Positions 12,145 through 25,700 are shown, numbered from the stretch's first letter. The stretch: 64,000 bases of DNA from Cyclina sinensis (GCA_012932295.1 JAAONU010000019.1:29303913-29367912); one strand, 5' to 3'. Notes: a model not told the origin generated them from the letters alone. A program made the numbers and translations.

Positions 12145-13594
12145 ATGCCTGCGCCTAAAAAAACAGATAAAAGCCGTTCAAAGCAGAATACGGAACGGCC
12201 CGTGTCGCGAGAATCAACGATGTCTAGCAGGGCGTCATCTCGAGGTAAAAAAAAAATAATATATATTAAAGGTCTGAAGGAACTAAGACAAATAAAATGT
12301 AATTTTAGCTATTTATGGTGATTAGTTGTAAAACGCGCACGAAGAAGATTTACAAAACAGTGTAATAAATAAGTACTAATCATAGCTATTACAATGACCT
12401 TGGCCAAGTTTTTTTATTGTGTAGAGCAGCATGAGTACTGTACAACACTACATGAAAACAGGTTAATTTTGTGGAGATGCTTTTTTTCATTAAAAAGTCG
12501 CTTCAGTCAAGACGAAGCTAGCTTTTTTTCGTGTTTGCTCTCTGGGGTGTTGTTGTGAAAATAAACACGAATTTTCTAGAACATGCGTGCATGTGAGGCT
12601 TATTGCCATCTGAGGTTCATTGGTCAGACTAAGCAGATTGTAACCATAATTACGGGGGAAATCGATATAAATAAACGTACCGAAAGGGAAAGTAGATGGC
12701 CGGCCCGGCTACCTCAATCAGTAGAGCATCGGATTGTCACTATTGGCGATCCCGGTTCAATCCCATTAGGGCCGGCGAAATTCCTCCGTGAAAAGTGGTC
12801 TCTGACAATGCGTCTAGAGGATATTTGTCCCTCACCTCTGTAGCAAGTGCGGAAGTCAGTCACTTGCGGAGAAATTGGTTAGATACCCATGAACACTGGT
12901 TAGGTGAACTGACTGCTGGGATATGACCTCAGCTGTTAAAACTGGCGTTAAACCCCAGTAAACCAAATTAATGTTTAAACCTAAAGTTCGGAGGCGCGTG
13001 CTGTGCCATGATTTTTAACCTTTGTAATTCAGATATGGCCAGTTATATTCTCTAACTATTGCACGGTTTATTTAAGTATACAAAGTAGACTGTTGTTCTG
13101 AATAGTTTTCTTCTAATGATAAAACATGGTTTTGAGAAAAAGGTAATTTTCAAACCGAACGGATAATATTTTCAGTGAAGATACAGAATTTAACATTTTT
13201 TCTATTTTCAGCATCCACAACTGGAAAGGCAAAGGAAGCGGCAGTTCTAACAGATGGCAGCTTGGCCATTCTAGCGCGTGAAGTTGGAGCTGAGAAGGTC
13301 AATGGGCTGGTTCTCTGCATGTATCTTAATATTCCAAACACTGCAATTGTAAATGCAACAATCGAAAGGTCCTGTAATGGTCTCTTAGATGCTAGCGATT
13401 CCGTCATCATTGAAACTACCCTGAATCTTTTGCTGTCTTGGAAACATTTGAGGGCGATGTCAAAGGACAAAGACAAAGTAAAAGATCTCGAACGCGCGCT
13501 TAAAGAGATGGGAAAACCAGAATTTGCAGACGTCATTAATGATAAACACGCTAATAATGTAGAGCTTACTTCAGATGCCTTTTCTAATTTGTAG
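12145..13594 (+). CDS. Death-fold domain protein, 160 aa, two exons
   Basis: Exon 1 is 12145-12244 and ends CGAG|GTAAAA. Exon 2 is 13212-13594, after TTTTCAG, and ends in TAG. The junction codon is G|CA (Ala34). Residues 1-45 are rich in Ser, Lys and Arg and look disordered. Residues ~46-145 have the six-helix pattern of a death domain: LAILAREVG (51-59), a hydrophobic LVLCMYLNI (66-74), LLLSWKHL with W110, and VKDLERALKEMGKPEFADVI (123-142). The last segment matches helices 5-6 of death domains closely. Death domains make homotypic contacts in apoptosis and innate-immune signalling; a protein with only this domain would be an adaptor or decoy. The specific partner cannot be told. The 5' UTR presumably lies just before 12145, and an AATAAA at 13990 could end the transcript. 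Gene structure is strong, the death-domain call moderately so. Confidence 0.75.
12699..12966 (+). mobile_element. tRNA-derived SINE in the intron of the death-fold gene
   Basis: The head (12699-12776) is tRNA-like. It has an A box around 'ggctacctcaatcagtagag', a B box 'ggttcaatccc', and complementary GGCCGGC / GCCGGC ends. The body follows, with 'atatttgtccctcacctctg', 'cagtcacttgcggagaaa' and 'gttaggtgaactgactg', and finishes in 'ttaaaccccagtaaacc'. A diverged copy of head and body lies at 57711-57957, which establishes a dispersed family. Insertion is in the sense orientation of the host gene. Confidence 0.85.
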
Positions 13595-14834
13595 ATGTAT
13601 CGTAACTATTTCAAGTTCATACTCAGAAGTTTTAATCAAATTCTGATTTGGAACTACTTTTTTTGGTCTGTGTGCAAACGGACACTTGTTTCAAGCAACT
13701 GTGATACTCAATTATTTTTACGAAATGAATGCGACTGATAAATGTACTAACATATATGCAGATTTCACAAGCGTAAAATTAAATGACATGCTTTGATTAA
13801 CCACACTTTATTAGCAAAGCGCAAGAAACTGTGGACCTTTTTCATCAACATATTGCTTTCTTAGTGATTAAACTGTAAAAAAAATGAAATAAGTGACGCA
13901 GAAATCCCATTTGTCTTAAAATAACGAATCAAGCTGGATATTTTTAAGAATTTACATTATCATTTTGAAAGTATGCATTTTATAACTGAAATAAAGTTAA
14001 GATCTTATGTTGTTGTTTTAAACGAGAAATGGGTGAACATATTCCTTAACCACTGTATGTATAGGTATGGTGAAGCCTCACTACTTGATAGTAATGCAGT
14101 CATGCGGGTAAATAGTTTATCTGACAGTTATTTAAAGAATAACTACTGGATGCCTTCGAACAAGGGAACACAAAATGCATATTCCATTTTTCATAGAAAA
14201 CTGACAACTTTCTCATTTGATTACGGGCATCTCATTACTTCGGCTGTTTTAACTACAGAAAACAAACAAATTAATTACTGTATGACCAATGTTTTTTCGC
14301 TGCATCTATCCTTTTGAGTTTATTCATTGTCGGAAACGTTTGTCCGTATGACCGACGTTCTAAGAAGGGACTTGCCACAAGAATGGATTATTTATTTGAG
14401 ATGTGTATGTGGGCGGAGGGGTGCGTAGAAGATACATGTAGATGTGTGAGACACAGAACATTTCACATCCCAGAGAAACTACTGTACTCCTTTAGCTGTC
14501 TTACCCAACATTTGAAGTACTTTATAGACCAAACCAAAGCTCTGACTGAAAACGAGGTTATAATCCCGACTGAAAATATGCAAATTAGTCATTGGCAAAA
14601 ACACAAGGTTGTAATCCCTACTTATAATTCTCAAAATCTGCTAGGATCACATTTTATAATCTATGACACTTTTGACATTTTTAAACGGTATTTGATTAGG
14701 AACTTTTCTTTTGAAAATGATGATAATGGAAGTGTTCATTGAAGTGTGTATTTGGCGGAAAGAATGTAATGCTCAAAAATCAACATTGCAGAGATGAAAT
14801 CTTAAATCGGGAAAATCAGGATTTGGTTAGAGTA
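13595..14834. other. Non-coding stretch downstream of the death-fold gene
   Basis: It contains a candidate poly(A) signal AATAAA at 13990-13995. Two adjoining plus-strand frames (13973-14317 and 14314-14742) are open but match no family I recognise; the second lacks an ATG start. I do not call them genes. Confidence 0.4.
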
Positions 14835-15230
14835 AGATGCTTCATACCTTGTATGGTGTCCGTGGGCATTAATTACGGCCTGACATCGCATGCAGCTCAT
14901 CGGTGCTCAGTGGGATTTAAATCCGGGGACCTCGCTGGCCAATCCATTCGTACGATAGTAGCTTGCTCAATATATTGGTTGCTGACTTGGGGTCTGTGCA
15001 CACGGACATTATCATCCATCAGAATGAAATCAAGACCTACAGCACTAGCAAACGGGCGTACATGTACGTTTAAGATTTCACTAAATATATTTCTGCTGTC
15101 AGTGTGCAACCGGTTTCTAATGATTTGCGTACTGAAGCGCACACCGGTTGCACTCTGGAAGACGTTCCGTAACGTTGTTGCATTTCGGAACCGGTGACGC
15201 CGGCCTTGAAGGACGAAAATCGGTCTTGGG
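14835..15230 (-). pseudogene. Decayed Tc1/mariner transposase fragment
   Basis: On the minus strand, ~15229-15100 reads as the DNA-binding end of a Tc1-type transposase (RFRNATTLRNVF, then STQIIRNRLHT). It jumps directly to the catalytic end (DFILMDDN with the second Asp, then RMDWPARSPDLNP, up to ~14897). The segment with the first catalytic Asp is missing. After a stop codon the C-terminal piece resumes in another frame (RCQAVINAHG near 14865). There are thus two internal deletions plus a frame change, and the copy is dead. No terminal inverted repeats were recognised. Confidence 0.85.
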
Positions 15231-15589
15231 CTTGAGAATTGAATGCTCTCAATAATTAAAACTGTTTTGTTGGCGAATCATTATCATAATTAACGACTTG
15301 CCTTACATGTACACAGTACCTACTTCATCGCAGTGAGGGGTATTCTTTCTTTTCGCAAGCACTAGATACGAATGTAGTAGGGTTTGTAAGACATCTCATG
15401 TACAGTCTTATCTGAGTAAATACAAGACACGAGTATAACTAATCGGGTTTAGGGTCACACCCGCCTTCTATTTGTAATAACAGCTATAAAATACTCGGTG
15501 CTCTCCGAATGAATCCTAATATCCACCTAGCATTCAGTGCTTTCACTGTTTCCTGTTTGACATTTAGATGGAAGGAATATGTGAATTCA

Positions 15590-16655
15590 TAGCCTTAAGG
15601 ACTACGCGTTTTCTGGAATGTCAAGGAGTTCCCTGAATTCATTGCCTGGGAGGACTACGCATTTTCTGAAATGTCAAAGAGTTCCCTGAATTCACAGCCC
15701 TGGAAAGACTAAGTATTTTAAGGAATGTCAAGGATTTCAATGAATTCACGGCCCTGAAAGGATATACGCATTTTCAGGAATGTCAAGGACTTTCCTGAAT
15801 TCACAGCCCTGGAAAGACTAAACGTTTTCAGGAATGTCAAGGAGTTCCCTGAATTCACAGTCCTGGAAAGAATAAACGGTTTCAGGAATGTCAAGCACTT
15901 CCCTGAATTCATAGCCCTGGAAGGACTAAACGTTTTCAGGAATGTCAAGGAGTTCCCTGAATTCAAGGCCCTGGAAGGACTAAACGTTTTCAGGAATGTC
16001 AAGGGGTTCCCTGAATTCAAAGCCCTGGAAGTACTAAGCGTTTTTTGGAATGTCAAGGAGTTCCCTGAATTCATGGTCCTTGAGTACACGCCTTTTCAGG
16101 AATGTCAAGTTCCCTTAATTTACAGCCCTGGAAGTAATTTGCATTTTCTGGGATGTCAAGTAGTTCCCTGAATTCATGGTCCTTAAGTACTATGAGTTTT
16201 CAGAAATGTCAAGTTCCCTGAATTCAAGGCCCTGGAAAGATTAAATGTTTTCAGGAATGTCAAGGAGTTCCCTGAACTCATGGCCCTTCAGTATTACGCG
16301 TTTTCAGGAATGTCAAGGAGTTTCCTGAACTCATGGCCCTTCAGTACTACGAGTTTTCAGAAGTGTCAAGTTCCCTGAATTCAAGGCCCTGGAAAGATTA
16401 AATGTTTTCAGGAATCTCAATGAGTTCCCTGAATTCATGGCCCTTCAGTACTACACGTTTTCTGGAATGGCATGGAGTTCCCTGAATTCATGGCCCTTCA
16501 GTACTACACGTTTTCAGGAATGTCAAGGAGTTCCTTGAATTCATGGCCCTTCAGTACTACACGTTTTCTGGAAAGTCAAGGAGTTCCCTGAATTCATGGC
16601 CCTTTAGTACTACACGTTTTCTGGAATGTCAAAGAGTTTCCTGAATTCACGGCCT
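15590..16655. repeat. 54-bp minisatellite, about 20 copies
   Basis: The unit runs 'ccctgaattcacagccctgg' / 'aaagactaaacgttttcagg' / 'aatgtcaaggagtt' and repeats every 54 bases. Almost every unit contains GAATTC. Since 54 is a multiple of three, the minus frame at 15718-16089 is open as an 18-residue repeat, but most other units carry indels and stops, so I do not regard it as coding. In the right half shorter units lacking ~10 bases alternate with full ones. Confidence 0.95.
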
Positions 16656-19600
16656 CATTTTCTCAAAATAAGGCTTAAGTATCAATAGTAAACAGCCCCA
16701 TGTTGTTGTTTTTTTTCAAATTATGTTTTAGCATGTTTCACAAACATGCATTGTTTGTCGATTGAAGCTTCCTCAGAAGTCAACAATGTTCCTTGAATTT
16801 TGATTACCTGCAGTTTAACAAGTGTACATTAATGGAGACTTGTCATATTTCTTCAAATAACAGTACATGCATAACAACAAGAAAGAACAAACAAAAAAAA
16901 CTTAAGCGTTAATACCAACTTAATCATTTGACCACACCCACCCGGACACCACTCTTTTTAATTAACATCACTAGACAGGTGCAGGTAAAACAGAATGATC
17001 CACTAAAAACTAAAACACATAAATTAAAACATATTAGATTTTATTCATATTGGATTTCTGTTTGTATAACTATCTTAATAATATAACTTGTACAATTTCA
17101 GTGTGGATATCAATTATAAAATGAACACTTTCTTAGTGTCTTAACGCCATTAAAAAAAACTGGACATATGTTCTTATTTACATTATCAGTTAATTTTCAT
17201 TTTATAATGATGAGTCCATAAAATACATATATGTCAATTTTATAATTAAATGGTACCAAACGTAACTTCAAGTAAAACTGATATTGGAAGACTGCAAACT
17301 TAACAACGTAAAAAAAATGGATTTCAATGTTAAAATTTCTGTTACCTTTCAAACCATTTAACACATTGCACTAAACTTTAAAAAAAATATAAAACTTCGC
17401 TGTCTACAGAGAAAATACTGAAAAATGATAAATGAGTAATAGCATATACAAGATAAAAAACAACAACAAAACAACATTTATCACAGATTAAAAAAGCAAG
17501 CTCTGTAACAAGTTTGAATACTTCAAAAAGTATCATGTACATGTATGTGCTCATAGCAACTTGACAAAGTAAGGTCAGTAAATACATTGTATACACATAT
17601 AGAAAATATTACATTGCAAGCACTTACAGTAAAATACACTAAAACTAGAGTAAGATAAAGCATTTCAATGTCTGACTTTCCTTTAAAAAAAGCTCTTATA
17701 ATGTGTATAAATCCTGCGTCTGACTTTCCTTTAAAAAAAGCTCTTATAATGTGTATATAATACCTGCACAATGTCTGCTTCCTGGGAACAAACCATTATT
17801 ACTGCCAACAGTGCAGAATGCTACAAGTCACTGGAGACTCCAACTCCTGGTGGGCTTCAAACCAGTGACCACTGAAACAGTAACCAATAAACCAGTGAAA
17901 CTGAAACAGTAACTAATAAAAGCAAAGCAGTCATTCTGCTACTCTAGGTCAAAGGCTACATATAGTGGAAAAAATCCAAAGTCTCAAAATCCAATCAAAG
18001 AAAGGTCTTCAATACAGACTTGTGCATTAATTATACCATTTTTTAACTGATCTTAGACCACTATCAATTTAGCAGAACTTCATAATATATACTGGATTTA
18101 CAGACCCAAAAACAAGCCAAACAGTTCAACATGAAACATAATGTAGGCAAAAAACACCAAATAATTAAAATCAGGGAATAACATAATAACATAATACAAA
18201 TATAAGTACTGCCATCACCCATGTATGATAATAACTAACATATTTTACAATTCTTAACTACCTGAGCAAGACTTTATGAAAGAATATCAAAATTATTGTC
18301 ATGGAAATATACAAATATAAATGTACAATGTTACATGTACATGTACTACTATATCTGTTATATATATATTATCTTTGACAACTTTAAAGCTGAACTGAAA
18401 AATTCAAGTCAGACTAAGCAGAATATAATCCTAAAAAATTAATAGGGGTCTTGAACTCAATACTGCCAATCATCCTATGAAGTTTGAAGAGTGTAGGTCA
18501 GTTGGTACACAAGCTATTGAGCGGAAATGATGTGGTCTACTGGCCGACTGACCAGCATCTGCAAAACAAAAAAGCTGAAAACCCCTACACCCCCTTTCAA
18601 AAACACCAGATCTGAACAGATCAGACTGAATCTGCTACATTTTATACTCTTAAGTGCAAAGAAAAATATTTGAAATCAGCTAAAAAGCTGAAGATTCTCA
18701 TCCCTGTCTGTGTTAAACATCTCATACCCAGGGTAGGAGCCAAAAATGATACAAGGGGGAAATTTTAACAATTCTGGTAGAGGTGCACTAAACAATGATT
18801 TATGCAAAATTTAGAACTGTATGCCTTGTGGTTACATACAAGAAGAATTTTAAAGATTTTCTTCTATATTTCAATGTAAAACATATGAACATATGACCCC
18901 TCCTGCAGGACCAGTAATTAGCCCAGGGACATAATTTGAACAAAAGGTAAACTGGATAATGCTATACACCAAGTTTTAAGTCTCAGCCTTGCAGTTTCTG
19001 ATAGGAACATCTTTTGTAAAGAGTTCGCCTTATATGAGTCTATGTAAAACATCTGACTTCAGGTGTGGAGAAAAGAATGACCCAGAGGCAGAGCCAATAA
19101 TGACTCCTGAGGTTAACTAGGCCAGATGGTGATAAACAAGAAGATTGTTGAAGTTTTTCATTCAAGACACCATAGCAACCAGAGTTCTGCATGGAATGGA
19201 TTTCTTTCAATTACTTCATGCAAGGATAATCCCAGCCAAGTTTTAACAAATATGACATAGTGGTCTAGGAGATGTCTACAAATAAATAAACTGATGAACT
19301 TCAATACAGTAATGTATTTCATCTCCATAAACATTTAAATCTCTTTAAATTGGTAATGTACCCTAGGGCCTAGGCTTAAACATAACCAATAATTAACCAG
19401 TAATTACATGTATGTTTGTGCTATATCATGTATGTTAAGACACAAAAATAAATGTAATATCATAATGAATACCAGAGGATTCATATAATGTTCCCTATGA
19501 GATCAAGACTGGCTCATTATATGCCTTTAAAACTATAAAAAAGATACATTGCGCCGAAAAAAACAGTTTACTCAAATTTAAAAAAAAAGGTAAATGGAAA

Positions 19601-19704
19601 ATATATGAAATGCAACTGACCTGCTGTATAATCAGGCAATAATTTATACAGATTTGTTACCCTTTTACTATACATTTCATCTTGTACACACAGTAAGACA
19701 TTTT
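16656..19704 (-). other. 3' flank / possible 3' UTR of GLT1D1
   Basis: No coding exon was found between the GLT1D1 stop (19705) and the 54-bp array. AATAAA in minus orientation occurs at 17042-17047, which would imply a long 3' UTR of ~2.7 kb; the true end could be nearer. A segment around 18430-18560 ('aataggggtcttgaactcaa', 'cctatgaagtttgaagagtg') belongs to the same dispersed repeat type as 23330-23700. Confidence 0.4.
17670..17757. repeat. Two-copy 48-bp tandem duplication
   Basis: The block 'gtctgactttcctttaaaaa' plus 'aagctcttataatgtgtata' is repeated after 48 bases with no mismatch in the shared 40 bases. This is a recent duplication. Confidence 0.95.
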
Positions 19705-22700
19705 TCAGCAATATTTATTCACTAATGTTACATAAGCTTTCTCTTCATTTTCCATAGAGTGATGCTGGCGAATATATGTGGATGCATTGTTGCATACTGT
19801 TTCAACTAGCTGTGGATTTTCAAGTAAGCTCTCTGCCTTTTCAATGAACTTCTGTAAAAACATATAATGAAGAAGTATAAAAGGTGCGTATATGTACTAC
19901 TAAAATATGTGCAACAAGCAAATCAAAAGCAAGTAATCAAATAATGACAAAACTCAATTTTTTCAAAATAAATATAGGCATGTTATACCTAAAAATATCC
20001 CTACCAGCTGAGCATTCTAGCTGGACATGAATAGGCTTGTATGTATATGTTGATAAACCTGTATTTGCTGAAGTAAACACAAGGCTCTGTGGACAAGTAG
20101 GCCATGGTGACCTTCATATTGCTCACCTGAGTACCACTGCTCTTAAAAGCACTGCCAATGAAAGACATTTCACTGAAGTTCACCATTCTCAGACATCCAA
20201 AATTATGTTCACTGAATAGCAAGTTTTGTAAGTTAAGTTCCTTTCAATATTTATATGCATATATTTTTACCTTCACGGTCAATCACCTTGACCTACTGAC
20301 CTAATTGTTTGTTTGTTGTTATCGCAGCTATATCATTTAAATTTGTCATATATGTGGATATATTACTGGCCAAAATTTTATATCCGGTGATACAATATAT
20401 CCATATATACCATGCCAAACACTAAAAAAACTACTCTTCCTTGCTTAAAACTGAAAGGTTGTCTGTTGTGTTTTCCATCTGTATAAATCTATTGTTCAAG
20501 TTGAACATTTGCTGGTTCAGACAACTGCATTTGCATTTTACTTGTACATGGACAAGTGAAAATTGAACACCCAACTCTGTTAGTGAATGAGAGATCATAA
20601 CAGTGACTAAGTTTAGAATTAGCCCAAGAATCCATCAATGCAAACATTCTGACAAATTTTTCATTCAGACCTGATCAAAAATGTGACCTCTTAAGAATTG
20701 AAAAATTTTTTTCCAATGATTTAATCTGGTGTTCTAGTTTCTGATCCCATGTGACCCAGTTTTAAAATCGTGCAAGAATTCATCAAGGCAAACATTCTGA
20801 TCAAGTTTCATTTAAAACGCGTCAAAAATGTGACCTCTAGAGTGTTAACAAGACTTTTCCTATGATTACCCAGTGACCTAGTCTGTGACCAAGCAAGACT
20901 CAGATTTTATATTCCACCAAGGTTTCACTAAGAAGAATATTCAAGCCAAGTTGACCCAGTGACCTAGTTTTTTACCTTATGTGACCCAGTTTTGAACTCA
21001 TCCAAGATTTTATTAAGGCAAACATTTTTTTTAAGTTTCATTAAGATCTGACTGAAATTGTGGCCTCTAGAGTGTTTACAAGCAAAATGTGAGTGGAAGA
21101 CAGACAAATGAAGCACAAAATAGCATACTAAAACCTCACCTTGGCAATTCGCGCCAGTTGAGTTAAAAAAAGTCACTTTGAATAAGAAGTAAGAAATTAC
21201 CTCAGGTGAATCATAGATAAAACCTGTTTGACCATCTTCAACAACTGCCATGTTCCCAGGGATATTTCGTGCTATTACAGGGGTACTCAGAGCCATTGCC
21301 TGAAACAGTTTACAATTATAATGATTTTTCACAGAACTTGCAAATGAAGTCATACCAGCTGGTTATAATTCATATACCATATTACAGGTTATATTTGATC
21401 TTGTAACAGTTAATGAACTTAATGAAAAAATAGATAAACTGATCTGACATGAATTTATTCTTTCAAATTCATGCAATAACAAAATCTGGCTACTTTAATG
21501 CTAAATGAATTATTTCAAACTGACATTTTGTATATTACTATTGCCAGTTTCATGTCTTTCATCTAATTCATGCACTGTGCATATTTAACAAATTCAGACA
21601 AGGAATTAGTTCTAGAACTGTCCTGGATATAGTGTAAACATGTCAATACGAATAACTGCAGCATTACAAGAGAAATTATTTTCAACAGTTTGGCCACTAC
21701 TTTGGCCCTTCAATTAACTCATAATACAACCTGTAATGTGATGGCAACATTTAAGTATTTTCAATATTCAGTTTAATAGGAGAGTGACTGAAGAACTGTA
21801 ATTTAGTGTGATGCAGCAAAGCAAGGAGTTACCTCTAAAATTGCTAAAGCCATTCCTTCACTGTCAGAGCTATTAACAAGTGCAAAGCTATCTCGTATCA
21901 CCGTATGAGTATTTTCTACTGACAATCCAGGGATGTAAACTACACCTGGACAACTGAAAAACAGAATAAATTATATGTATTTTATATCACAGAGAAAACC
22001 CAGAATTCTGTTTGCTGATGCATTTCTTATATTGGGAAAAATAAGAAGTTCACATGATGCAAATTTGTAAACATAACTAGGTAGGAAATGCAAAACCTTT
22101 CATTTGTATCTTCATTGATGCTCTTACAGTACAGGTTAGGTTATACATATGGCTCTGGCACAGTATTCTGAAACCTTGTTAATTCAAGTATGGCCAAAAG
22201 TGTAAGAGCAAAGCCTTTCATGGAGGTTGTGGGTTTGAATCCTGTTAGTGGGCTCAGCCTTTGACTTCTTCTTTCCTTCTTTCAGTACAGGTATTCTGAA
22301 ACATATACCGGACCCTCAAACTGCATGTGAAATGAAAAATACAACTTCATATACATAGTTAGGCCCCAAGTTATGTTCCATGTGTGTATTTCTTTCACTG
22401 CTGACCATAGCTCAAGGATTCAGACAAAGATAGTTGTTCAAATTACTTTTATAAACTTTCTCTATCATACATGACAAAAATAAGACTAAACTAAACTGAA
22501 ATAATCTAGCCCAATCATACTGGAAGTTAAAATATTCATTAAATTTAAGTTACATCTGGTTCAAATCTAAGCAATTAGTTTAAATCCTTAAATTCAAATG
22601 GAATTTAGACATATTTTTCTGGCTCAACATCACTTGAGTGAGAGGGGTCATAAAACAAGAGTACTTTCTTACAAACAAGAAAGTCTGTAAAAGAAAGATG

Positions 22701-25700
22701 CAGTGCATCTTAGGATACACAACCCAGAGTGGGATTCAAACTCTGATCTTAGTGCATTGAAGGCCAATCCTCTTACCACTGAGCCAAAGAATCAATTCCC
22801 TGAAGCCGTTGTCAGAGGTTGTATTTATACAATTATAGGCAGGTTTATAGGAAGGTTACTGTTATGCACTAAACTGTAACAACTTGATGAAACATGGAAT
22901 CAGAACTGGGCAAAATGAAGGGAGTTTCAACTGAAGGTATATGAATTGCTTCAAATTTCAAAACTCATATACAAATTAATACAGAACAAAATAATATAAT
23001 TATAATACCTGTATAACTCAGCCCTGAATCTGTCAAAGAATTCATCATTCTGCTTTTAAAAGAAGATATTAAATGAAATTAGCAAACAGAGAATATCATC
23101 TATTCTTAATAATAAAACTGAAACACTTTTTCTGGTAAAAGATTAAATTGCAACCATGTACTTTTAATAAAATAAAACAAGAGCACTGCTGGGCAGAGCA
23201 TTATATGCCCAAAGGGTGTTTTTTCTAAGAATGATGGATTTGTGATATAAGGGAGGAAACCTTAGGCTTTAAAATTAAATGATTTGCTTTAAATTTTGAA
23301 TTTTTTTACCTTTGACTTACTGACCTCAAAATCAATAGGGGTCATTCACTCGATGTGTGCAACCGTTATATGAATTTTTAAGTCTCTAAGAAAAATGGTT
23401 GTCAAGTTATAGAGTGTAAATGATTTTAAACATTTAGGTCACTGTTAAACTGACCTTTGAAATATTGATCCCAAAATGTATAGGGGTCATCCACTCAATG
23501 TGTGCAATATATGATGTAAAGTTTGAAGTCTCTACAACAAAAGATTGTCAAGTTACATGTCAGAAATGGTTTTCAATGTTAATGTCTATGTGACCTTGAT
23601 CTTTTACCTACTGACCCCAAAATCAATAGGGGTCATTCACTCAATGTGGGCAATAATCACATGAAGGTAAAAGACTGTAGGCCAAACAGTACTCAAGTTA
23701 TCCTCCAGAAATCAAATTGCTAACGGATGGGCGGACAGACAGATGGAAGGACGCCCTGGACCATAACATAATATGCCCCCTTCGGACATATAAAAGTAAA
23801 CAAGAGGGTCCATGGGACCCTGGGTCGCTCACTTGCCAACAACTGCTCAATGGTTGCAAGAGTCAGTGGATGCAAATACAATTGCCAATTGACTAAAAGG
23901 GTGCAGGCAATTATGACCATGGGGTCATCTTTGGTAGAGTTTCACTAGATGTCGTGCGTCATCAATATTGTTAAAGCACAACGTGGACTATAATGGACTA
24001 AGCCTCATAAAAAATGTATCAGGCACATATACACATGATACCTAACATGTTTAAAGTTTCAAAGCAGTATCTTGAAAAATGTAGAAGTTTGTGTCGCAAT
24101 ATTTTTTTAAAAATCCTGCCGTTATACAAAAAACTAGGTTGCTGTGAACTGAATGTTGGAACACCGTTCCAAACAGGGATTATGTACATGACACATGTTC
24201 ACTCTATTGCCAATTCTACTAATTATTTTAAAATCCAACCATAGATGCAAAAAATATATGGGCAAGACACAAACTATCAGCTATAAGGCCTATATAGCAG
24301 AACTTACTAAGTTCAGAGGGTTGCTGTGACATGGATCTTGGAGGGAGGAACATGGGTTTAACACATACTTATTTTAATTTTTGGTTGTAAGGTTTGCAGA
24401 GACTTTCGGTCTTTAAGTAATGTTATTTATAATACTAGAACTTTAATTAAAATACAATGTACACAATTATAAAGAAAAAGATTCATAATGGAAAAAAATG
24501 TGTAAATGCAATCTTTAATAAAATAGAACAATATTAGCCATACATGTGAACTTTTCCCGGTGCCAAGTAGGGAGATCCAGCTCAGAAAGTAGGGAGATTG
24601 GGTCTGTCAAGTGGGAGATTTACCGACACAACATTATTTCAGGCATTGTCCAAGTACAGATGCTAAAAAATGTATTGATAACAGAAAAAAACTGTTATCG
24701 GTTTAATATATATCAAAATAAACAGTAAAAATTCATTATTTACAGTGAATAGTCACTCTACCTTTATCAGTTAACAATCAAATTTGTCTTATTTACACTC
24801 AAGTTGAACATTGGTACCTTTTGTCTTTACTCTTCACACTCTCCCTTTTGACACATGCCTTTGCCACTACACCACACATTTCCTTGGTCTAATGTAAGTC
24901 ATAACAGTTGGCAACAGAATTTCATGCACAACAATACATTCAGAGTCCAATTCAACAGGCTGTGGTTCGTTTGACTTTTGACAGTTTTGATATAATAGTA
25001 CAGTACAATCTTTCGATGTCTGCATTGCTTTATGGCAGTGGAAGTACAGTAATTACCAGTTTCTAGTCTCCCTTGTTTCTTTGATGTGTGCCTTATCTGC
25101 CTGGCAATTAACAACTTCATAATTGCAAGCGCTTAAAGTGTCAAACTGACAATATACAAACAATAAAACTTTCCAATACTAAGGTCAAGGTGTAATTAGA
25201 CTGGGTCTCATTTTCCAATACAGCAGGGTGGTACACGTAGCGTTATCAGTAAACCAGTCAAAATATTGTTTACATTCATCAACATCACTCAGGTGTTTGT
25301 AATTTAATTTTTTTTTGGATGTTATGAAAAAAGTCGGTAGAATGTAAGCCCCGAGCGGGAGGGGGATTTTGATTGCCCAAAATCGGTAGTCTACCGCCAG
25401 AATCGGGAGAGTTCACATGTATGATATTAGCCCTTCAAAATTATTTTTCCTGACTTTTCACTAACTTTTCTGGATTTTTATTTTCCACTGACCAATTTTC
25501 AAAATTACCTGACAATTCCCTGACCTTAAAAAAAATCAAATTTCCCTGACTTTTCAAGTCCCCTGGCAACCCTGCAAGATCTTATATTAACTCAAGTATT
25601 GTACAAGTCTGATTAAATTCAAATCAAAAATGAAGGTGCCATTGTGCAGACAAGGTCTAAATAGTTAATTTTGGCACTTTCAGGGGCCATAACCCTGGAA

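Noticed and set aside
13973..14742. Two adjoining plus-strand ORFs of 114 and 142 codons
   Set aside because: No family resemblance, the second has no ATG, and no splice context is seen; they look like chance frames in non-coding DNA.
15718..16089. 123-codon minus-strand repeat ORF
   Set aside because: It is a lucky in-frame part of the 54-bp minisatellite; neighbouring units carry stops and indels.
22724..22791. Functional tRNA gene
   Set aside because: A and B boxes are good, but the acceptor stem does not pair and the anticodon arm is irregular, so it is listed as SINE/pseudogene.
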